A stretch of DNA of 30,486 nt. Origin: JAWPMV01 sp038527215 (GTDB lineage: Bacteria > Bacteroidota > Bacteroidia > J057). The notes beneath the pieces are model-generated. The model did no database searches. It was given only the letters and a program-made list of their open reading frames with translations, and was not told the DNA's origin. The translations under genes were made by a program, and so were the position numbers. Location of the stretch: NCBI GenBank assembly GCA_038527215.1, contig JBCBGC010000105.1, forward strand, positions 1 to 30,486, written 5' to 3'. Below, piece by piece: positions 24,776 to 30,486 of the stretch; within the stretch, counting starts at the first letter, position 1, and each line of letters opens with the position of its first letter.

Positions 24776-24956
24776 AGCTAGGAAGATTTAACCAGCGAAA
24801 ACCAATATTCGATCCTAAGTGTACCGTGAAACATTCGTTTGGTGTCAGGCAAGTTCCTGATGATCAATTAGTAATATTGCGCCCTGCGCAAAAGGATTTG
24901 CAAGTGCTTTTCCCTATGTATAGCGTCTCCCCTCTTTTGGGGAGGCGTGTTTTTTT
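24776..24956 (+). ncRNA. Candidate structured small RNA (6S-like outline)
   Basis: This gene-free stretch between the DoxX-like and GNAT genes folds by eye into a compact RNA ending at a strong terminator. The outer stem pairs 24779-24786 (TAGGAAGA) with 24908-24916 (one bulged C). An open region follows, whose 3' strand holds a short hairpin (TTGCGC-CCT-GCGCAA, 24877-24891). Next is a stem CAATATT (24803-24809) with AATATTG (24873-24879), which competes by a few bases with the hairpin, then CTAA (24815-24818) with TTAG (24868-24871). Two apical hairpins are present: AAAC/GTTT with ACC/GGT (24823-24843) and TCAGG/CCTGA (24845-24860). A near-consensus -7 element (TATTTTTC, 24762-24769) would start a transcript of about 180 nt. 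Closing stem, bubble with a 3'-strand hairpin and length resemble 6S RNA; the identity is unproven. Confidence 0.42.
24924..24956 (+). terminator. Rho-independent terminator of the candidate small RNA
   Basis: CGTCTCCCC (24924-24932) pairs with GGGGAGGCG (24939-24947, one T-G pair) around a 6-base loop, followed after two bases by seven T. It is about 245 bases past the DoxX-like stop, too far for a simple tail, and 60 bases before the next gene. This supports a separate short transcript. Confidence 0.85.
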
Positions 24957-25015
24957 ACCCATGATGGTGCATTTTTTAGCCGAATAGCCTACCTTTTTAG
25001 CCTATTTGATCATTC

Positions 25016-25489
25016 ATGGAAAAGGATATATCTATACATCTGGTAGATAAAGGGGCCCACCTGGATGCGGTTAAAGACCTTCTCAGAGATTATGCAGGAA
25101 TGCGGGATTATGACCTGGCTTTGGGGGATTTTGAGGCAGAGTTGGAAAAGCTGCCCGGAGAATACCAAAAGCCGGCAGGGGCCTTATTGCTGGCCAATGT
25201 TGAGGGGAATGCTGCCGGTTGCGTTGCGTTCAGGTATAATATGCCAGAATATTGCGAAATGAAAAGAATGTACGTCTCCGATGCCTACCGAAAATTGGGT
25301 ATAGGGCAAAAATTGGTAACGGAAATTTGCCAGCAAGCAAGGGAAGCCGGGTATACCTATATGCGGTTGGATACCCATCCCTGGATGGCTTCAGCCATGC
25401 GTTTATACCGCAAAATGGGATTCACAGAGATAGGGCGGTACAACCAAAACCCTATTCCTGGAATCCGATTTTTTGAAAAAAAACTGTAA
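25016..25489 (+). CDS. GNAT N-acetyltransferase
   Basis: A 157-residue acetyltransferase. The core is CEMKRMYVSDAYRKLGIGQK, in which R92-KLGIG is the acetyl-CoA-binding loop (R/QxxGxG/A). YMRLDTHPWMASAMRLYRKM and GFTEIGRYNQNPIPG complete the fold; the SAMRLYRKMGF pattern is the usual last helix and strand. This type resembles small-molecule or PhnO-like acetyltransferases. The start fits: the first strand ISIHLV begins at residue 5. It is convergent with the TonB-dependent receptor gene, with an 18-base gap and no obvious shared terminator. Substrate unknown. Confidence 0.86.
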   Translation: MEKDISIHLVDKGAHLDAVKDLLRDYAGMRDYDLALGDFEAELEKLPGEYQKPAGALLLANVEGNAAGCVAFRYNMPEYCEMKRMYVSDAYRKLGIGQKLVTEICQQAREAGYTYMRLDTHPWMASAMRLYRKMGFTEIGRYNQNPIPGIRFFEKKL

Positions 25490-25507
25490 AACCCAATTGG
25501 GTAATGT

Positions 25508-27907
25508 TTACAATTCTATCCGGTAGCTCAGAAGGGGGAACAAGCCCAGACTTTGTTTATCAACTATTTCTCCACTGACCCAATCAAAGCGCTGGAAAGC
25601 CACATTCCTTCTATTGGTGAGGTTGAGGATATCCACCGAAAAGACCCGGGTATATTTAGCCCTGTTGCGGGTGAAGGTAAACCTCAGATCCGTGCGGAAA
25701 AATGCCGGCAATCGTTCGCTAAAGGCCTGATCTTCAATGAAGATAGTTTCGCTGGCCAATTGGGAGGCTGCTAAATCTATGGGGGTGGAACGGAAGCCTC
25801 CCTGGTACACCAAATGGAAATTTATTCCGAAGATTTTATGTTCCTTCTTCTTGCTGATGCGTTCAAATTCCCGACCAGCAGAAGTATTGACCAGGATATT
25901 GCTGTTATAGCGGGTATCCCTGAGGATGCCGTCGCTTCCCCGATACTTGGACTCAAACAAGGAGCTGCTGAGCAAAAAGTAATAGCCTTGATTGAGGGTT
26001 TTTTCTGCAGATAATTCAACGCCATAGTTCGTACCAGTTCCTTCATTGTTCAAGGGGCTGGTGACATAGCCTTCCAAGAGGTTTAGGGCGGAAAAAGCAC
26101 TGCTTCTATCCGCTTCTACCGGCACGCCAAATAAGGCTTGATAGTAAGGTTCTACCTTAAACTTTAGGAATTGATCGTGGGCGTAGGTATAGTTAAAGAC
26201 CCAATGATGCGCCCGGGTGAAACCCAGGTTTTCGTTGGGATAATAGGTCTGGTCATTAGGTAAAACCCCTACGGAAAAGTAGGTCGCCCAGAGTTGCAGC
26301 TGACTGTGTAATCCATAGGCCAACGCCAGACTGTGGCGCGGACTTGGCTGCAGCCTCAAAGAAGCGCGGGGCTCGAGTGAACGTTGCTGATTTAACCCGA
26401 AATACATCAAGTGTGCCCCTACGTCCAGGGTGAGAAAACGGTTGGGGGAAAATTTCCCACTTACATAGGGCTGGAGCAGGTAGGAGTTACCGACGGCACT
26501 GGCCAGGGCGCTCTGCCGATTGGGAAATCTGTTGGCCTGTAATTCGTAATTGATTTGGTTAAATATGAGACCACTCTGTAAGGAAAATTTAGTATTGAAA
26601 AAGTGTTGAATGCGGGAGTGCAAAGAGAGCTTTCGCTGTTTCTGAAAGTCTTCTTCTACCCGATTCACCTCAAAGTTTTCATCCAATAAATCTCCCGTTC
26701 TTTCGCTGTCGATGCCACTCCAGGCCAAAGAGGTTTTCCAATGGGTTTTGTTACCTAGCAACAGGCTGTGATTCGCCCCAACGGCCCCCATATTGGAATA
26801 GAAATTTATGTCAAACCTATCTCTTTGTTCACTAATAAGGCTATCCACTCTGGGCGCTTGGAAATTATTGCTACTCAGGCCTCCGATACCCCAGACAGAA
26901 AAGGTGCCCAGTTTTTTAGTGGGGAAGTTTAACTTAAAGGAAAGGTCCTGAAAACGAATGTCTTCCGGAGTAAGGGGGATGCCTACCGCCCCGAAAAATC
27001 CCACGGTTGAATACCGATAATTCAGGAGGAAGGAAGCACCTCCTTTTTGTCCAAGCGGTCCTTCAGCAGCCAGGTCCAGGCCAATTAAACTGGGCTGTAA
27101 GATGAACTCAAATTGTTCATTATTTCCACTCCGGAGCGACATGTCAAAAACTCCTGATAAAGCATTGCCATAGAGTGAACCAAAGGCCCCGCTGGTAAAG
27201 CGAGAATTTCCCAGCATCTGGGCGCTGAGAATAATGGTTCCTCCTCCATTTTGGGTAAGGCGATCACTGAAAGTTCCCGCATTCGTCAAGTGGTTGGGAT
27301 TCACGATATCCACGCCTTCCAACCTCCATAAAAGGCCGTTGGGAGAGTTGCCCCGGACCACGATATTGTTGGCTTCATCATTGACAGAAGCCACCCCGGG
27401 AAAACTGGCTACCAGGCGGGCCGGATCATAATAGGTCGCGGCAAATCTTTGGCTTTCTTCCACTGTAAATGTTCGGGTAGAGATGTTTTTTACATCGCGC
27501 GCTTGCCGTGAATCGATGACGATTTCTTCCCCTTCGTATAGTCGGGGAGCGAGGCTGATGGTCAGCACAATTTCTTTACCGGAATGCACATCCAGGGCAT
27601 TGAGCAAATAGGTCTCGTAGCCGGCAAGCTTTACCAGCAGATTCTGCCTTCCTACAGGTACATTTTCGAGGGTAAATTTTCCGTCGGATCCGCTCTTGGC
27701 GGTGGGAGAATCCTGGGTATTTTCCAGGCTAATTAAAGCTCCGGAAAGCGGGGCTTGGTTCGTTTGATCTACAATCTGGCCCCGGACTATCTGAAATAGA
27801 TCCTGCGCCGGTAGTTGGGGCAATCCAAGCCCCAACGTAAAGATGAGCGAGAGGTATATATAGCTAGCTGATAGCCAGCGGCTTGAGGAGAGAAGTGTTC
27901 TTTGCAT
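25508..27907 (-). CDS. TonB-dependent receptor with CarboxypepD-like domain
   Basis: A 799-residue outer-membrane receptor for TonB-energised uptake. Residues 1-35 form a signal peptide ending QLPAQ. Residues 41-125 are the N-terminal carboxypeptidase-regulatory-like domain (VRGQIVDQTNQAPLSGALIS; SDGKFTLENVPVGRQNLLVK). Residues about 145-262 are the plug (FPGVASVNDEANNIVVRGNS, LEGVDIVNPNHL, YGNALSGVFDMSLRSGN). The rest is a 22-strand-type barrel ending in the aromatic LLSYRIEL. I chose the ATG at 27907, which gives a clean signal peptide; a start at 27964 would add 19 residues before it. No SusD partner or TonB genes are near, so this is not a classic glycan locus. The ligand (siderophore, sugar or peptide) is unknown. 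Confidence 0.9.
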   Translation of the reverse strand: MQRTLLSSSRWLSASYIYLSLIFTLGLGLPQLPAQDLFQIVRGQIVDQTNQAPLSGALISLENTQDSPTAKSGSDGKFTLENVPVGRQNLLVKLAGYETYLLNALDVHSGKEIVLTISLAPRLYEGEEIVIDSRQARDVKNISTRTFTVEESQRFAATYYDPARLVASFPGVASVNDEANNIVVRGNSPNGLLWRLEGVDIVNPNHLTNAGTFSDRLTQNGGGTIILSAQMLGNSRFTSGAFGSLYGNALSGVFDMSLRSGNNEQFEFILQPSLIGLDLAAEGPLGQKGGASFLLNYRYSTVGFFGAVGIPLTPEDIRFQDLSFKLNFPTKKLGTFSVWGIGGLSSNNFQAPRVDSLISEQRDRFDINFYSNMGAVGANHSLLLGNKTHWKTSLAWSGIDSERTGDLLDENFEVNRVEEDFQKQRKLSLHSRIQHFFNTKFSLQSGLIFNQINYELQANRFPNRQSALASAVGNSYLLQPYVSGKFSPNRFLTLDVGAHLMYFGLNQQRSLEPRASLRLQPSPRHSLALAYGLHSQLQLWATYFSVGVLPNDQTYYPNENLGFTRAHHWVFNYTYAHDQFLKFKVEPYYQALFGVPVEADRSSAFSALNLLEGYVTSPLNNEGTGTNYGVELSAEKTLNQGYYFLLSSSLFESKYRGSDGILRDTRYNSNILVNTSAGREFERISKKKEHKIFGINFHLVYQGGFRSTPIDLAASQLASETIFIEDQAFSERLPAFFRTDLRFTFTRNRAKYTRVFSVDILNLTNRRNVAFQRFDWVSGEIVDKQSLGLFPLLSYRIEL

Positions 27908-28021
27908 GTTAGTCCAACCTAAAGGTCCCAAAAACAGCTTTAAATATGGGTAAAATTCGGGCAATTTCCAGCGTCAAAGCAAGTGATTTATGACACTGAT
28001 ACATCCTGCTGAAAAAATGGC

Positions 28022-28738
28022 TTAAAGCACCTGATGGTTAAAGGGCTGGACCACCAATTCTGCTACCACCCCTGAGGAAGGCTGCTGACAGAGAAACCAA
28101 ACCGATCTGGCTGCCTCAGTAGCCAGGATCATTCGGTTGCGTTGGACCCGGAGATCGATGTTATCCCAGAAGGCACTGTCTACCCCTCCGAGGTATAAAT
28201 TGGTAAAGCGGATCTCGGTGCGTTTTACTTCTTCCCGCAAAGATTTGATCATCCCATTGAGCCCGTACTTACTAGCAGCATAAGCTGATGCCCCAGCCAT
28301 GGGCGCTTTTCCCAGTACGCCGGGAATGTGAATGATCAAGCCCTGCTTGGTAGCTTTCATCGCTGGGAGCAAGCCGTGGAGCAATTGATAAGAGGCAATG
28401 AGGTTGATCTGGATCAGGCGCTGGAAGGAAGAGAGTTCCAACTGTTCAATCGGTTGGATGATGCCTATGCCGGCTGCATTGATGTAGATATCTGGTGCCT
28501 TGCCGTCCGCGAGCACTGCGGCAAGCATTTGCTCGATGCTGGAAGGGTCCTCCAAATCGACGGATAAAACCTGATCATCTGGTAGGGAGAGCTGTGCTTG
28601 AAGGGCCTGCAGTTTTTCCTGGTTTCTGCCTGCCACCCATAAATTTGCCCCTGACTGTTTGAGAAGTTTTGAAGTTTCCTGGCCTATGCCACCTGTCGCG
28701 CCTACGATCAGCGCCTTTTTTCCCTGGATACTTTGCAT
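28022..28738 (-). CDS. SDR-family oxidoreductase lacking the catalytic Ser
   Basis: A 238-residue short-chain dehydrogenase/reductase. The nucleotide-binding loop is ALIVGATGGIGQ (12-20), then VDLED (60-64), the structural INAAGIG (86-92) and the active-site YAASK (Tyr153, Lys157). The usual Ser thirteen residues before the Tyr is replaced by Gly140 in IIHIPGVLGKAPMAGAS; a Ser at 151 is too close to replace it in the standard geometry. A typical Asn is present near INLIASYQ (Asn112). The protein may be inactive, use another proton relay or act as a binding protein. It is 67 bases downstream of the sucrose phosphorylase gene on the same strand and probably co-transcribed, but no shared substrate is evident. 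Confidence 0.85.
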   Translation of the reverse strand: MQSIQGKKALIVGATGGIGQETSKLLKQSGANLWVAGRNQEKLQALQAQLSLPDDQVLSVDLEDPSSIEQMLAAVLADGKAPDIYINAAGIGIIQPIEQLELSSFQRLIQINLIASYQLLHGLLPAMKATKQGLIIHIPGVLGKAPMAGASAYAASKYGLNGMIKSLREEVKRTEIRFTNLYLGGVDSAFWDNIDLRVQRNRMILATEAARSVWFLCQQPSSGVVAELVVQPFNHQVL

Positions 28739-28805
28739 AATTGATATGATTCAGGCATTGTAACCCAAGGGTGGTCAAAGTTGTTTTCACAACGGCAGAA
28801 TAAAC

Positions 28806-30311
28806 CTACTCCTCAGAAGAGATCGCCTTCTCTTGGAGGGGAATAGAATTTTCCCAATGTCTGAGGGCGCCGTTTTCTGTGAAACTTATGGTAAAGCTGT
28901 TGTTGGGTAAATCAATGGATAAGCTTGCGGTATGTGGGCCATTGACCCAATGCATCTGCAGTTGGTCATCCGCACTTTCTGCCAAAGCGAAGCTTCCCTG
29001 AAAGGCGGGATGAGCATTCCGGAATCTGATCAAGGTGAAGTGTTGCTGAAGATATTCAGACTGGATGCGATGCTTCATTTCTTCCCGGGTATAATAATGG
29101 CGATTAATATCTCTGCCCACCCGGGTTTTGGCCAAAAGCTCCATATCATTTTCTCCCGCCAGCAATCCTACATAGTATACTTGGGGAATACCGGGGGCAA
29201 AATACTGAATCATGCGGGCCAATAAGTAGCTTTGCTTATCCCGTCCCAACGCATCAAAGAAGGTGCAGTTTACCTGGTACAGGTCAAGGTTGGAGGCCGC
29301 TGCCCCGGTGGCTTGTCGGCTTTGTCCCTGACTTTTTTCATGAATCGCTTCCACTAAGGCTTCAATTTCATGAGGCTCAGCCAATCCTTCTGTTTCTCCC
29401 TGACCATTGCCGGCTCCGATATCGATGATGCCTATCCCGTCATGGGTATCCAGGACCGTAATGGCATTTCTAGGGCTGATGCGCAGCCATTTTTTCAGAT
29501 TCCTGGCTGAGCGAGCGAATAAAGTATGAAGCACCAGGGGAGGCAGGGCAAAATCATATACCCAATCCACCTTTTGGGCAATCTCAATCTGCCGTTGGTA
29601 ATAAGCATGTATTTCGACCAATACCTCTATGCCTCTGGTTCTGGCTTTCTCCGTCAGGGCTTCAATAAACTCAAAGGTTTCCGGAGTCATGAAGCAAGAG
29701 GTCCCTGGGGTCTTGATGGCATAGCCTACTGCATCCATGCGAATCATCTTTACCCCTGCTTCAGCAAAGGTATCCAGTATACTGGTCAGGTATTTTTGTC
29801 CTTCGGGATGATACACATCTATGTCCACCTGCTTTCTGGTAAAGGTGGTCCACATAATGCGGGCTTTTCCATCACCGGTTTGAAAAGTGGTAAAGGGAAG
29901 GCCTGGCCGCGGTCGATAGATGGTGGTCAGGGTTTCCTCCGTTACCCCTTGTGGAAAGACTTTATCCAAACTCAGAAAAAGTCCTTCGTAAGGAGAGGCT
30001 TTCCCTTTTGACAATACATCCTGGAATAAATCCGAATCAGCCGAAATGTGGTTGACGATTAAATCCGCCATCAACTCATAGTCTTTTCCCAGGGCTTTGA
30101 TTTCTTTCCAACCTCCCAGGCGTGGGTCTACCTGCCGATGATCGATGGGATCAAAGCCCGCATCTTCACCATCTATAGGATAGAAGAAGGGCAAGAGGTG
30201 TAGGCCGTCAAAAAGGCCCTGAAGGTCGGTTTGTAAGATGTCATGCAGGGTCTGAAGATCAGGGCCTCCCAAGCGATCTACATAGGTAATCAATTGAACC
30301 TGGTTTTTCAT
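28806..30311 (-). CDS. Sucrose phosphorylase-like GH13_18 enzyme
   Basis: A 501-residue glycoside phosphorylase of GH13 subfamily 18. Sucrose phosphorylase converts sucrose and phosphate to glucose-1-phosphate and fructose. The nucleophile is in IRMDAVGY (Asp193), the acid/base in LVEIHAYYQR (Glu233) and the transition-state stabiliser in VLDTHDGIG (Asp291). These positions are within one residue of the well-studied Bifidobacterium enzyme (192, 232, 290). The phosphate-side loop RPRPGLPFT (133-141) and the loops AATGAAASNLDLYQVNC and LAGENDMELL are also kept. GH13_18 also includes sucrose-6-phosphate, glucosylglycerol and glucosylglycerate phosphorylases, so the acceptor should be tested. The protein is cytoplasmic (no signal peptide). 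An inverted copy of its 5' end sits at the window edge. Confidence 0.9.
   Translation of the reverse strand: MKNQVQLITYVDRLGGPDLQTLHDILQTDLQGLFDGLHLLPFFYPIDGEDAGFDPIDHRQVDPRLGGWKEIKALGKDYELMADLIVNHISADSDLFQDVLSKGKASPYEGLFLSLDKVFPQGVTEETLTTIYRPRPGLPFTTFQTGDGKARIMWTTFTRKQVDIDVYHPEGQKYLTSILDTFAEAGVKMIRMDAVGYAIKTPGTSCFMTPETFEFIEALTEKARTRGIEVLVEIHAYYQRQIEIAQKVDWVYDFALPPLVLHTLFARSARNLKKWLRISPRNAITVLDTHDGIGIIDIGAGNGQGETEGLAEPHEIEALVEAIHEKSQGQSRQATGAAASNLDLYQVNCTFFDALGRDKQSYLLARMIQYFAPGIPQVYYVGLLAGENDMELLAKTRVGRDINRHYYTREEMKHRIQSEYLQQHFTLIRFRNAHPAFQGSFALAESADDQLQMHWVNGPHTASLSIDLPNNSFTISFTENGALRHWENSIPLQEKAISSEE
30224..30296 (-). repeat. Left arm of 73-bp inverted repeat (within sucrose phosphorylase gene)
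   Basis: Bases 30224-30296 are the exact reverse complement of 30414-30486, with 117 bases between the arms. The arm covers codons about 6-30 of the sucrose phosphorylase gene. Two more positions match just outside (one mismatch at 30413). The right arm runs off the window edge, so the true repeat may be longer. Confidence 0.9.
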
Positions 30312-30413
30312 CGGATCATTGGCTTTTGTCAGTCAGAGGACACGTAGAACCCTGACCACCTATGATATTGCGCCCGCGTTACAGAAATCGTTCTTTGTAG
30401 CAGACACCGGGTC

Positions 30414-30486
30414 CAATTGATTACCTATGTAGATCGCTTGGGAGGCCCTGATCTTCAGACCCTGCATGACATCTTACAAACCGACC
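30414..30486 (+). repeat. Right arm of inverted repeat: inverted copy of the phosphorylase 5' end
   Basis: The plus strand here encodes QLITYVDRLGGPDLQTLHD and onward, identical to the start of the leftward phosphorylase. Identity is complete at nucleotide level, which is unlikely for two natural paralogues. The join lies near 30410-30413, where GGT is shared with the gene's fifth codon region. Probably a fold-back chimera at the contig end. Confidence 0.85.

Noticed and set aside
24771..24782. CCTAGCTAGG palindrome as a separate operator
   Set aside because: It overlaps the proposed 5' end and outer stem of the small RNA and is only 10 bp; it is not needed as a separate feature.
25508..30311. 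TonB-dependent receptor, SDR and sucrose phosphorylase as a polysaccharide utilisation locus
   Set aside because: No SusD-like lipoprotein, secreted glycosidase or regulator is present; shared strand alone is weak evidence.
30414..30486. A second, divergent phosphorylase gene at the right edge
   Set aside because: All 73 bases are identical to the first copy and the join falls inside the coding sequence without a start codon, which fits a fold-back chimera better than a paralogue.

Overview
The window looks like a contig from a marine or free-living member of the Bacteroidota, most likely the Saprospiria (Lewinella-like). The evidence is family-level: a type IX secretion (T9SS) C-terminal sorting domain, many PKD repeats, a TonB-dependent receptor with a carboxypeptidase-regulatory-like N-terminus, TPR/histidine-kinase-like proteins, FtsX/MacB-type permeases without ATPases, starts lacking Shine-Dalgarno sequences, and occasional TAnnTTTG-type -7 elements. 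No database search was possible, so genus-level placement is inference.

Layout. 1-358: 3' end of a GH113-like glycoside hydrolase, with its first ~59 bases inverted. 415-3722: a secreted endonuclease/exonuclease/phosphatase lipoprotein, a tiny Lys/Cys-rich protein and a TPR sensor with a decayed kinase domain. 4002-10176: the most distinctive block, a four-gene rightward set made of a 1002-residue T9SS-exported PKD protein, an ECF sigma factor, a protein with an inner-membrane anchor and an outer-membrane-type beta-barrel (probable anti-sigma/sensor), and a PKD lipoprotein; it ends at a clear terminator. 10266-14044: DUF2235 hydrolase, GNAT acetyltransferase, LysE-type exporter, small membrane protein and outer-membrane barrel. 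14121-18858: leftward genes for a Crp/Fnr regulator, a DUF2306 membrane protein, an FtsX-like permease and FabH. 19168-24678: rightward thiolase, second FtsX-like permease, an unknown anchored periplasmic protein and a DoxX-like protein. 24776-24956: a probable structured non-coding RNA with a 6S-like outline and its own terminator. 25016-30311: a GNAT enzyme, then leftward genes for sucrose phosphorylase (GH13_18), an SDR-family protein lacking the catalytic Ser, and a TonB-dependent receptor.

How genes may work together. The sigma factor, the two-membrane protein and the two PKD proteins share a strand, and the PKD proteins share an unusual cysteine pattern. This suggests one cell-surface signalling or adhesion unit (inference). 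FabH and thiolase are divergently arranged and both act on acyl thioesters, but no further pathway genes are visible. There is no complete polysaccharide utilisation locus (no SusD), phage, IS element, CRISPR array, tRNA or rRNA.

Both ends of the window carry inverted joins. The right end has a 73-bp perfect inverted repeat of the sucrose phosphorylase start, and the left end has an inverted piece of the GH113 gene. The simplest reading is fold-back chimeras from amplification or assembly, so the terminal ~60-75 bases should not be taken as native gene order.
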